DNA of 23,388 nt from CAIVAT01 sp037141055 (GTDB taxonomy: Bacteria; Bacteroidota; Bacteroidia; Bacteroidales; FEN-979): positions 1-23,388 of the forward strand of contig JBAXDH010000061.1 in assembly GCA_037141055.1 (NCBI GenBank), read 5' to 3'. The notes below the pieces were generated by a model. It had not been told where the DNA came from, ran no database searches, and saw nothing but the letters and a program-made list of their open reading frames with translations. Position numbers and translations under genes: made by a program. Within the stretch, counting starts at the first letter, position 1. Every line of letters begins with the position of its first letter. Below are positions 16,212-23,388 of this stretch, piece after piece.

Positions 16212-17354
16212 TTACAAGGACAACCCGATCAATTCTTTGTAATCCTCCTCCTTCATCTTCACATTTCCGCCGCTCACCTTATTGTGAACCATGGATTCAA
16301 AAAGAGGCTGAAGATGATCGCCCGGAATATTCATTTCTGACAACCGGACCGGGCAACCGAGCGATTTGAAAAACGCTTCGATGCGGTCGATGGATTGGTC
16401 GGCTGTGAGCGGTTCGCCGAAGAGTTCGGATCCGAGTTGTGAGATGCGGGATGAGATCCGGTCTTTGAAGTGGCGCATCCAGGCAGGATGGACAATTGTC
16501 AGCGATGCGCCGTGAGGAACGTCATACAGCAGCGACAGGCAATGACCGGCACTGTGCACGCCCCAGTCGCCGGTTGAACGGCCGTACATGGTCATGCCGT
16601 TCAGCGCCATGGTGGCGGCGAACATGATCTTTTCCCGGTATTCGTAATTCTGCAGGTCGCCCAGCAATTTCGGGCCGTATTCCATGGCTTCCCTGATGAT
16701 GGAAATGACGAACCGGTCGGTGAGCGTGGTTTCCCCGATGCCGAACCATGCCTCGAAGCAGTGAATGATGAGGTCGGCAATGCCATAGGCGGTGTAGTCG
16801 CGCGGAACGGTAAGGGTGAGTCCCGGATCCAGAAATGAATGTTTCGGAAAAGTGATGGGCGAACCGAAAGCCGATTTTTGGCCCAGCGCATGGTTGGAGA
16901 CCACGGCAAACGGGTTCATCTCAGTACCGGTGGCAGCCAGGGTGAGCACCGCAACCAGCGGAACGGCAGTGGTTGGTCTTGCCTTCCCGGTGAAAAAATC
17001 CCAGGCCGGGCTTTGAACGGGGATGGCCACGGAAATGATCTTTGCAGAGTCGATCACGCTTCCTCCGCCCACGGCGAGGATTACGTCGGCTTTGTGTTCA
17101 CGGCCGATGGCAGCCGCGGCATCCACATCTTCGATCACCGGGTTGGACTTGATCCCGCTATATTCGCGGACGTCGAATCCTTGTGATTGCAGATCGTTCA
17201 TGATCCGGTTATAAAGTCCACTTTTCTTAACCGAACCTGTGCCGTAAACCAGCAACACCCGGTTGCCGTATTCTTTAAGGGTTGTTCCAAGGTTCGTGAG
17301 AATATTCTTCCCGAAATGCAGGGTGGTGGGGTTGTATGCGGTGAAGTTTTCCAT
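16212..17354 (-). CDS. Iron-containing NAD(P)H-dependent alcohol dehydrogenase (BDH/YqhD-like)
   Basis: A 380-residue group III alcohol dehydrogenase, interconverting alcohols and aldehydes with NAD(P)H in the cytoplasm. The start ATG at 17354 (MENFTAYNPT) is preferred; an upstream TTG would only add nine unlikely residues. GGGSVIDSAK (96-105) is the nucleotide-binding signature. The metal ligands are all present at the positions expected for butanol dehydrogenases: Asp194 and His198 in ADLIIHCFE, His267 in GDWGVHSAGH and His281 in DVPHG. Length is normal for the BDH branch. It points away from kbl, with about 180 bp between the two starts. Substrate is inferred only as a short-chain aldehyde or alcohol; YqhD-type aldehyde detoxification is an alternative. 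Confidence 0.92.
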   Translation of the reverse strand: MENFTAYNPTTLHFGKNILTNLGTTLKEYGNRVLLVYGTGSVKKSGLYNRIMNDLQSQGFDVREYSGIKSNPVIEDVDAAAAIGREHKADVILAVGGGSVIDSAKIISVAIPVQSPAWDFFTGKARPTTAVPLVAVLTLAATGTEMNPFAVVSNHALGQKSAFGSPITFPKHSFLDPGLTLTVPRDYTAYGIADLIIHCFEAWFGIGETTLTDRFVISIIREAMEYGPKLLGDLQNYEYREKIMFAATMALNGMTMYGRSTGDWGVHSAGHCLSLLYDVPHGASLTIVHPAWMRHFKDRISSRISQLGSELFGEPLTADQSIDRIEAFFKSLGCPVRLSEMNIPGDHLQPLFESMVHNKVSGGNVKMKEEDYKELIGLSL

Positions 17355-17399
17355 ATGAATCAATTTTAAAATTTCTAGCAAATTTCGGCGGATTTAATG

Positions 17400-17422
17400 C
17401 GCAGATTATCGCAGATTCGAAA
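17400..17422 (+). repeat. Short CGCAGATT direct repeat
   Basis: Two tandem copies of a GCAGATT-based unit (GCGCAGATTAT, CGCAGATTCG) lie between the divergent adh and kbl genes. CGCAGATT-type tandem repeats are, from memory, common between genes in Bacteroidota. Only two copies remain here, so it may be a relic or chance. Confidence 0.4.
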
Positions 17423-17498
17423 TTCAAAAGTACACTTTATACTTCAGGTGCAGCATGAACTTCCTTAAAGTAATGGTTTATTTTCCCCGGTAAATTCC

Positions 17499-17506
17499 TA
17501 ATTTTG
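17499..17506 (+). promoter_or_regulatory. Candidate -7 box for kbl
   Basis: TAATTTTG matches the Bacteroidota -7 box TAnnTTTG and lies 26 bp before the kbl start codon. The flanking sequence TTCCTAATTTTG is identical to that before EF-G2 (3434-3445). The -33 box is weak (GTTT/TTTA around 17476-17480). If the box is real, the promoter of the broken kbl gene is still intact. Confidence 0.42.
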
Positions 17507-17532
17507 CACTCATAATACCAACCAGGAAAATC

Positions 17533-18732
17533 ATGTACGGAAATTTTCAGCAGCACCTTCAAAAACAACTCGATTCGATTGTATCCGAAGGATTATATAA
17601 AAAAGAACGCATTCTTGTGACACCCCAGGGCGTCGAAATAAAGACCGACCATGGGCAGAAAGTCCTTAATTTCTGCGCCAATAATTACCTCGGGCTTTCC
17701 AACGACCCTAGGGTAATGGCCGGCGCCAATTACACTTTTTTCAGGTATGGGTTTGGGATGTCATCGGTACGGTTTATCTGCGGCACCCAGCAAATACATA
17801 AAGATCTTGAAGCGAAGCTGAGTTAATTCCTGGGAATGGAAGATAGTATTCTGTATTCTTCAGCATTTGATGCCAACGGCGGGGTGTTTGAACCCCTGCT
17901 CGGCGAGCAGGACGCCATCATTTCGGATGAGTTGAACCATGCCTCCATCATCGACGGGGTGCGGCTCTGCAAGGCGCAGCGTTTCCGGTACAAGAACAAC
18001 GACATGGACGACCTGGAAGAAGTGCTGCAGGATGCCGGCGAAGCCCGGTTCAAACTGATCGTAACCGATGGTGTTTTCTCCATGGACGGGATTATTGCCA
18101 AAGTTGATAAGATCTGCGACCTGGCGGATAAATACAATGCCCTGGTGATGGTTGACGATTCGCATGCCACCGGCTTTGTCGGTAAAACCGGCCGCGGCAC
18201 CATCGAGCACTGCAATGCCCAGGGAAGGGTCGATATCATTTCCACAACCTTTGGCAAGGCGTTGGGCGGCGCATCCGGCGGTTGTATCTCTGCCAAAAAG
18301 GAGATCGTTGAGCTCCTTCGCCAGCGCTCCAGACCCTATCTTTTTTCGAACACCCTTGCCCCGGCCATCACCGGCGCCACGCTGGAAGTTCTGAACATGC
18401 TTTCGGAGACGACGGCACTGCGCGATAAACTCTTCGAAAACACCCAACTGTTCCGGAAAGGCATGGAGCAGGCCGGATTCCGCATTGTTCCGGGCATCCA
18501 CCCAATTGTCCCGGTACTTTTTGGTCATCTCCCGAACGACGCCAAACTCTCCCAGGAGTTTGCCAACGAACTGCTTGAAGAGGGAATCTATGTCATAGGC
18601 TTTTACTACCCGGTTGTTCCCAAAGGCAAATCCCGCATCCGTGTTCAGATCAGCGCCGCCCATTCGATGGAACAGATCGGTTTTGCTCTGGACAAATTCA
18701 GGAAGGTCGGGAAAAAACTGGGAGCCATTTGA
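17533..18732 (+). pseudogene. kbl: Glycine C-acetyltransferase (2-amino-3-ketobutyrate CoA ligase) interrupted by a nonsense codon
   Basis: Reads as one 399-codon Kbl gene, the usual length, with a single in-frame TAA at codon 98 (17824-17826), where Kbl proteins have Glu or Gln in the KL(A/S)EFLG segment. Both halves are otherwise in the same frame and recognisable: YKKERILVTPQG...LNFCANNYLGLSNDPRV and GMSSVRFICGTQQIHKDLE before the stop; ILYSSAFDANGG, VDDSHATGF, and TTFGKALGGASGG with PLP lysine 242 after it. Kbl cleaves 2-amino-3-oxobutyrate to glycine and acetyl-CoA in threonine breakdown. Residues 62-72 (MAGANYTFFRY) also depart from the usual alanine/lysine-rich helix. A true pseudogene, a recent mutation or a sequencing error are all possible. 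An ATG at 17836 could start a truncated product lacking about 100 residues. No threonine dehydrogenase gene is adjacent. Confidence 0.88.
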
Positions 18733-18756
18733 TTTACGATCGGACGATTTTCGATT

Positions 18757-19335
18757 TCAGATTTGAACATCTCCCGATTCTTCTGATTTTCTTTTATACC
18801 CGATCCGCTTCCTGGGTTCCTGCGGCGGATTCAGAAACTGTTTCAGGGCTTTGAATATCATCTGGATATCATCACTGTTTTTCCCCAGTTGTTTTTCGAA
18901 CTGTTCTAACCGCAGGAGGATGTCCTTGTGAGTCAGCAGCATTTCACGCATTTTAGTGAAGACCCGGATAATTCGTATGTTGGTCTCGATCGCTTTTTTA
19001 CTGCTCAGGATGCAGGAGAGCATTGTTACTCCTTGCTCTGTGAAACAAAACGGAGTGTAGCGCAAACCCATCCTTTCAGAATTGGAGGTCACAATTTGTG
19101 ACCTCCAATTCTGAAATTCCTCCCATGTCATTTCAAACATGAAATCCTCGGGAAATCGGTCAATGTTTCGCTTAACAGCTTGTTTTAAGACTTTCGTTTC
19201 AATTCCATAAAGGTTCGCAAGATCCCGGTCTATCATCACTTTCTGCCCCCTGATCACATAGATTTTACGGATGATTATTTCTTCAGGAATTACCGGTAAA
19301 GAAGATTGGTTTTTCATTTTAACGGATTTCAGCAT
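18757..19335 (-). CDS. ORF6N-domain protein
   Basis: A 192-residue cytoplasmic protein with the ORF6N DNA-binding domain (about 14-105): IIIRKIYVIRGQKVMIDRDLANLYGIETKVLKQAVKRNIDRFPEDFMFEMTWEEF, then RSQIVTSN and RYTPFCFTEQGVTMLS. ORF6N domains come from phage antirepressor/KilA-N-like proteins but are common as lone chromosomal genes in Bacteroidota. The C-terminal part (about 125-192) is helical and highly charged, ending in a basic RKRIGYKRKSEE tail. A second ATG at residue 7 (19317) is an equally good start. The codons for about QNWRSQIVTSNSE are a 43-bp perfect palindrome at the DNA level. It converges on kbl and has no phage neighbours. Targets unknown. Confidence 0.88.
   Translation of the reverse strand: MLKSVKMKNQSSLPVIPEEIIIRKIYVIRGQKVMIDRDLANLYGIETKVLKQAVKRNIDRFPEDFMFEMTWEEFQNWRSQIVTSNSERMGLRYTPFCFTEQGVTMLSCILSSKKAIETNIRIIRVFTKMREMLLTHKDILLRLEQFEKQLGKNSDDIQMIFKALKQFLNPPQEPRKRIGYKRKSEESGDVQI
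19074..19116. repeat. 43-bp perfect palindrome inside the ORF6N gene
   Basis: Two 21-bp arms (19074-19094 and 19096-19116) are exact reverse complements around one central T at 19095. The core is GAGGTCACAA-T-TTGTGACCTC. It lies wholly inside coding sequence and encodes the conserved RSQIVTS segment of ORF6N proteins. Confidence 0.95.
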
Positions 19336-19468
19336 TAAGAACTCAATTCAATGCTTAATCCGGTTCAGGTGAAAAGGTAATACAAAAAAACGAAAATACT
19401 CAGACGATACTGGTTTTCCATGATGGGAGAAGGGTTTGGTGGCGGAAAAAATGGTATTGGGCCGGCTG

Positions 19469-20956
19469 CTACCTGAAACTGATTTTGTTGCTTCCGGTGA
19501 TTCTCCCGTCAGCATCGGTGATCACAAGAAGGTAAAGCCCGGGGGCGAGGCCATCGCGATTGATTGTGAACGTTTTTGATGTAAAATTTCCATCCCTTAC
19601 CTTCTCTCCTGAATAGTCATAAAGGGAAAAGCGAAAAGATTTTTCCGGCCGGAAATTATCAAGTTGTATCCGCACCTCTGTTTCAGCAGGATTGGGAATT
19701 ACCCCGATGGACGGTCCCGGTGATGACACCTTTTCTTCGGTACCCAGGAGGATGGAACAATCGGTTGCCACCTGCGTCCCCCAGACTTCCGTTGCCTTTC
19801 TAAAATAAACCAGGTCGCTGGTATGTTCTTCCACCGTAACATCCGCCAACTGGTATATCCAGTTTGTCAGTCCCAGGCCTGGGGCATAATGGGAAACCGG
19901 GCCCCAAAGCTCAAAAGGATCACTGAAACAGCCGTTGGTCCAATCCCATTGATAACCATTGACATCATAAACCTGTTCCTGCCTGTGGTTGAATTCACTG
20001 AACCTGCGGGAACAGGCTGCCGCCTGCATCTCGTGCCGTTGAAATTCATCGGGCAGCATGCTGATGGCCTCTTCCGATGCAAGTAAAATGAAGTTATAGG
20101 ATTCAACAAGGGTATCATGCATGGAACTTGTATTGGGTGGAGGAACCGGGTACCACCTTTTTTTACACTCCTCCACCCGGTAATGAACCGAATCTGAATT
20201 GCCATAAACAGTTTTTCCCAGGATCTTTTTTATGGATTTCCATTGCACGGTTGCACCTGCGCTATATGTGTCATGGCCGGAGTAATGAAATTCGTCGCCA
20301 ATGTTGAAGTCATAGACATCCGCCCAGGTGAAAGGTTGAATTCCCAGCAGGGGCGAAGTTTTCCCGATCAGAACCAATTCCAGGGTGTCGAAGGGAGTAT
20401 GGTAAATATCGTAAACTTTAGAAAGTCCGTAATGCTGGCTGAGTTTGATTTCTTTCTGGTTGAAGATGCCGGACATGTTGTTTCCTGAAGCATTTTTTGC
20501 CTGGAAAAAGATGACTTTGACCAGGTCGGTCGTTCCGGCAACGCTGTCGGTTATGATTGCAGAAACGGTCGCCTGCAGGTAACCATTGCCGGGAAGGGAA
20601 CAATATTTCCAGGATTGGTTGACGGCTGCCTGTGAATTGATCTTTATGGTATCGTTTTTCTTGTTGAAAAACCAAAACCAACCGTCATGACGCTTCCATG
20701 TTTTCCTTCCCAGAGCATCTCCATTCGAAGTGTCTCTGCAATCGAAGGGAAACAGGGTTGAATCGCGGATCGCCCGGTAAGAATAGAAAATCGTGTCGGA
20801 GCTTCCCGGCAACTCCTGCGAATCGAGCCGGAAGGCTTTAAAGTACCCATCGTTTCCCTGGAAAAAAGTGGTTCCCGGGGTACAGATATTCTGGTAATCC
20901 TGGGCAAAAACCAACTTAACCCAGGAAAAAAGAAAAATGATCAGGAAATTTTTCAT
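19469..20956 (-). CDS. Secreted protein of unknown function with T9SS type A sorting tail
   Basis: A 495-residue secreted protein. The chosen start at 20956 gives a clean Sec signal (MKNFLIIFLFSWVKLVFAQ); an upstream ATG at 21001 would add a second hydrophobic stretch and is less likely. The central 400 residues are beta-rich with many aromatics and no motif I recognise. The last 80 or so residues form a Por_Secre_tail: IGVIPNPAETEVRIQL, SLYDYSGEKV, GLAPGLYLLVITDADG. This marks export by the type IX system and cleavage or anchoring at the surface. It uses a different T9SS signal class from the protein at 7565-10675. Role unknown. Confidence 0.82.
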   Translation of the reverse strand: MKNFLIIFLFSWVKLVFAQDYQNICTPGTTFFQGNDGYFKAFRLDSQELPGSSDTIFYSYRAIRDSTLFPFDCRDTSNGDALGRKTWKRHDGWFWFFNKKNDTIKINSQAAVNQSWKYCSLPGNGYLQATVSAIITDSVAGTTDLVKVIFFQAKNASGNNMSGIFNQKEIKLSQHYGLSKVYDIYHTPFDTLELVLIGKTSPLLGIQPFTWADVYDFNIGDEFHYSGHDTYSAGATVQWKSIKKILGKTVYGNSDSVHYRVEECKKRWYPVPPPNTSSMHDTLVESYNFILLASEEAISMLPDEFQRHEMQAAACSRRFSEFNHRQEQVYDVNGYQWDWTNGCFSDPFELWGPVSHYAPGLGLTNWIYQLADVTVEEHTSDLVYFRKATEVWGTQVATDCSILLGTEEKVSSPGPSIGVIPNPAETEVRIQLDNFRPEKSFRFSLYDYSGEKVRDGNFTSKTFTINRDGLAPGLYLLVITDADGRITGSNKISFR

Positions 20957-21071
20957 GGGAGGGATGATTAACAGGATAAAGATACTGATATATGAGGCCA
21001 AAATGCAAGAAAAATAATATCGGCCCTTCCCATTTCACCGATTCAAAAGAAATTGTAATTTGCACCCTGTT

Positions 21072-21488
21072 ATGATCTACGGCATCGGTACAGACATCAT
21101 TGAAGTGGCGCGCATCGAGAAGGTGATGACGCGTGATATCGGGTTTCGCGATAAGGTTTTCACCACCGGCGAAATCGAATATTGTGAAACCAAAAGGCAC
21201 AAATATGAGAATTATGCGGCAAGGTTTACTGCAAAAGAAGCTTTCCTGAAAGCCATTGGAACCGGCTGGCGGTTTGGCATCCGGTTCGCTGACATCGACC
21301 TGTATCATGATGAACTCGGCAAGCCGCATATCAACGCCACCGGGAAAGCAAAAGAATTGCTCAACAGTTTGTCAATTTCCAAAATTCATGTATCTTTATC
21401 GCATCTAAAAGAACTGGCAACTGCTATTGTAATACTCGAATGTGAAACTGTGAATCCCAATGCCGAAGCACTTTCCTTACCAAATTGA
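21072..21488 (+). CDS. acpS: Holo-[acyl-carrier-protein] synthase
   Basis: A 138-residue enzyme that transfers the 4'-phosphopantetheine arm from CoA to the serine of acyl carrier protein, activating it for fatty acid synthesis. Signatures are IYGIGTDIIEVARIE (2-16) with the magnesium-binding Asp, and RFTAKEAFLKAIGTG with the conserved Glu-Ala-Lys region. The C-terminal half has the family's GKPHI and ISKIHVSLSHLKELATAIVILE strand. The ATG at 21072 is chosen over a TTG at 21060 because family members start at MIxGIGTDI. Length is slightly above the usual 120-130 because of a short Asn/Pro tail. It lies 98 bp before the acyl-CoA synthetase gene on the same strand and could be cotranscribed with it. 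Confidence 0.95.
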   Translation: MIYGIGTDIIEVARIEKVMTRDIGFRDKVFTTGEIEYCETKRHKYENYAARFTAKEAFLKAIGTGWRFGIRFADIDLYHDELGKPHINATGKAKELLNSLSISKIHVSLSHLKELATAIVILECETVNPNAEALSLPN

Positions 21489-21538
21489 AAAATTCCCCGT
21501 CTTCCCGTTAAAAGATTGCTACTGCTGTGCCAAAGCAG

Positions 21539-21574
21539 ATTTCGCTATTTCGCCATTTCATCATTTCGCTATTT
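21539..21574 (+). repeat. Octamer array (ATTTCGCY) upstream of acsA
   Basis: Contiguous 8-mers ATTTCGCT, ATTTCGCC, ATTTCATC and ATTTCGCT plus a half copy, in the 98-bp gap before the acyl-CoA synthetase start. It has the same 8-bp period as the GTRACARR arrays but an unrelated sequence. An in-frame ATG at 21527 reads through it, but the resulting leader (FRHFIISLF) is only translated repeat. Confidence 0.85.
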
Positions 21575-21586
21575 AAAACAACACCT

Positions 21587-23290
21587 ATGTCAAACATCGG
21601 ATCCTACGACGAACGCGCAAAAAACTTTGACTGGAACATAGCCGAAAAAGAGCTGGACTACACTCCTGGCAACGTCATCAACATCGGCTGGTACTGTTCC
21701 GACCGCATCTGCCGGATGGGAAAAGCTGATAAACCTGCCCTGATCTGGGAAGGCTCAACCGGCAATGAGAAACGCTACACTTACAACGAATTGAGGCTCA
21801 ACAGCAACACGATCGGTCATTTTCTTCGCGGTCTCGGCATCATGCCCGAAGACCGGGTGTGCCTCTTTATGGACAAGATACCGGAGCTGTATATCGGATT
21901 TCTTGGAATCCTGAAGATGGGCGGTATCGCACAGCCTCTGTTTTCGGCATTCGGCGATGAATCCCTTTTCGTTCGTCTCGACAATGCTCAAACCACCGCC
22001 ATCATCACCCAGAAAAAGCATGCGCCCAAGGTTCGCAAGATCATGGACAAGATGCCGTATCTCAAACACATGATCATTGTGGATGCCGACCCGGCAAAAC
22101 CGCTTCTCGACCGCGAAGTTGCCTTTGACATGGAGGCTGCCGAAAAAATCGACAGGTTTGAAATCCATCCCACCTACGCTGAATCCCCGTCGGTGCTGCA
22201 TTACACCTCAGGAACCACCGGCCAGCCGAAAGGGGTCAAACACGTTCATTATTCGCTGATCTCGCAATATCTCACATCCAAATGGGTGCTCGACCTGCTC
22301 GACACGGATATTTACTGGTGTACCGCCGACCCGGGATGGGTAACAGGAACATCATACGGAATCATCGGCGCTTTCAGCAACGGGGTGACCCAGTGTGTGC
22401 TGGATGCCGGCTTTTCGGCCGACAACTGGTACCGCTTCATCGAAAAGCATAAGATCAGCATGTGGTATTCGGCGCCAACCGCCATACGTTCGCTGATGAA
22501 AGCCGGCGACGAGGTCATAAAAAAATACGACCTGTCGTCGCTTCGCCATCTTGCATCAGTGGGCGAACCGCTGAACAGCGAAGCAGTCATCTGGTCGGAA
22601 AAGGTCTTTGGAAAACCATTTCTTGACACTTACTGGCAAACCGAAACAGGGTCGATGATGATTACCAACTTCCCCGGCATGAAGATCAAACCGGGATCCA
22701 TGGGCAAACCATTCCCGGGAATTACCGCCACCGTTATCGATTCGGAAACCTTCGAACCATTCGGTGAATCCGGGAAAATCGGTCTGATCGCCATCAGGCC
22801 CGGCTGGCCGGCTATGATGCGGACCTACTGGAGAAATGAAGAAACGTACAAGAAGAAATTTCAGAACGGATGGTATCTCCCGGGCGACCGCTCCAGCATC
22901 GACAATGAAGGCTATTTCTGGTTTGTGGGCCGCGATGATGATGTGATCAACACCGGCGGGCACCTCGTAAGTCCGTTCGAAGTGGAATCTGCCCTGCTGG
23001 AACATCCCGCGGTGGCAGAATCGGCCGTGGTTGCCAAGCCGGACTTTGTCAACATGGAGGTGGTCAAGGCGTTTGTTACCCTGAAACCCGGTTTTGTCGG
23101 AAGTAAAGACCTCGACCTCGACATTATGAATTTTGTCAGGAAAAAATTATCCCCGCTCGCCATGCCGCAGGAGATCGAATTCATCGACAACCTGCCGAAA
23201 ACCCGCAGCGGTAAAATCATGCGCCGCATCCTTCATGCAAAGGAATGGGGCGAGGAGATCGGCGATACTTCAACCCTGGAAAACGATTGA
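21587..23290 (+). CDS. acsA: AMP-forming acetyl-CoA synthetase-like acyl-CoA ligase
   Basis: A 567-residue ANL-superfamily enzyme that activates a short-chain acid to its CoA thioester through an acyl-AMP. The start MSNIGSYDERAKNFDW (21587) is chosen because the in-frame ATG 60 bp upstream only translates repeat. Motifs in order: YTSGTTGQPKGVKH (A3, phosphate loop), SVGEPLNSEA, YWQTETG (A5), GDRSSIDNEGYFWFVGRDDD with NTGGHLVSPFEVE (A7-A8 hinge), and KTRSGKIMRR (A10), whose lysine is essential and commonly acetylated. Length and the GWVTGTSYGI segment place it near the AcsA subgroup of about 570 residues rather than the 650-residue Acs type. Acetate is the likeliest substrate, with propionate or a branched acid possible. 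Confidence 0.9.
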   Translation: MSNIGSYDERAKNFDWNIAEKELDYTPGNVINIGWYCSDRICRMGKADKPALIWEGSTGNEKRYTYNELRLNSNTIGHFLRGLGIMPEDRVCLFMDKIPELYIGFLGILKMGGIAQPLFSAFGDESLFVRLDNAQTTAIITQKKHAPKVRKIMDKMPYLKHMIIVDADPAKPLLDREVAFDMEAAEKIDRFEIHPTYAESPSVLHYTSGTTGQPKGVKHVHYSLISQYLTSKWVLDLLDTDIYWCTADPGWVTGTSYGIIGAFSNGVTQCVLDAGFSADNWYRFIEKHKISMWYSAPTAIRSLMKAGDEVIKKYDLSSLRHLASVGEPLNSEAVIWSEKVFGKPFLDTYWQTETGSMMITNFPGMKIKPGSMGKPFPGITATVIDSETFEPFGESGKIGLIAIRPGWPAMMRTYWRNEETYKKKFQNGWYLPGDRSSIDNEGYFWFVGRDDDVINTGGHLVSPFEVESALLEHPAVAESAVVAKPDFVNMEVVKAFVTLKPGFVGSKDLDLDIMNFVRKKLSPLAMPQEIEFIDNLPKTRSGKIMRRILHAKEWGEEIGDTSTLEND

Positions 23291-23316
23291 TTCCTTTATC
23301 TGAACGCATCGCGTAC

Positions 23317-23388
23317 AGACGCATCATGATGCGTCTCAATATAAGGACGCACCACGGTAGGACGCACCACGGTGCATCTCAATATAAG
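23317..23388. repeat. Tandem palindromic repeats (GACGCA...TGCGTC) at the right edge
   Basis: A perfect 20-bp palindrome (23317-23336) is followed by TCTCAATATAAG. A partial unit GACGCACCACGGTA and a second, nearly palindromic unit (about 23361-23379) then lead to a second copy of the same TCTCAATATAAG tail. These resemble the REP-like GACGCACCACGGTGCGTC repeats I remember from Bacteroidota. The array runs off the window and may end the acsA transcript. Confidence 0.85.

Noticed and set aside
17860..18663. A 267-residue minus-strand reading frame
   Set aside because: Opposite strand of kbl, which has the PLP lysine and conserved motifs; no family likeness.
18757..19335. Remnant prophage marked by the ORF6N gene
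   Set aside because: No other phage gene, integrase or attachment repeat nearby; ORF6N genes are often solitary in Bacteroidota.
21051..21071. acpS promoter (TAATTTG)
   Set aside because: One base short of the TAnnTTTG box and no convincing -33 box at the right spacing.

Overview
The window looks like Bacteroidota (Bacteroidales-like, probably an environmental lineage). The evidence is two kinds of type IX secretion (T9SS) C-terminal sorting domain, a FISUMP domain, an EF-G2 paralogue of the type known from Bacteroides, ORF6N and S23 four-helix proteins, no clear Shine-Dalgarno sequences, and TAnnTTTG-type promoter boxes. There is no rRNA, tRNA, CRISPR array, insertion sequence or phage module, and no gene-free stretch longer than about 300 bases. 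The window is chromosomal: housekeeping genes, surface proteins, and an unusual load of short repeats between and inside genes.

Layout. 1-130 holds two octamer-repeat arrays in opposite orientation. 136-993 is a KirBac-like potassium channel, converging through a perfect hairpin on an exported MsrB-MsrA repair lipoprotein (1038-1991, minus). A 113-bp palindromic element (2064-2176) follows. Next come a PfkB-family sugar/nucleoside kinase carrying an in-frame repeat insertion (2245-3285), the EF-G2 paralogue (3501-5636) with its terminator, and an MFS exporter (5702-6964). An S23 four-helix gene (7133-7504) is enclosed by inverted octamer arrays.

7565-16142 (minus strand) holds two giant secreted paralogues. 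They share a roughly 400-residue module, present twice in each protein, in which a six-repeat propeller-like segment appears to be inserted inside a PKD fold. One ends in a T9SS type B (CHU_C) domain. The other ends in Ig-like repeats plus FISUMP. Then come an iron-dependent alcohol dehydrogenase (minus), a divergent kbl gene broken by a nonsense codon, an ORF6N gene containing a 43-bp palindrome, a secreted protein with a type A T9SS tail, acpS, and an acetyl-CoA synthetase-like ligase. The window ends in more palindromic repeats.

Together the genes suggest carbon and redox housekeeping (kinase, EF-G2, Adh, Kbl, AcsA) beside cell-surface display. The items most worth a second look are the S23 cassette between inverted octamer arrays, the PKD/propeller module and its tandem gene duplication, the EF-G2 with altered GTPase motifs, the in-frame repeat insertion in the kinase, and the palindrome inside the ORF6N gene.
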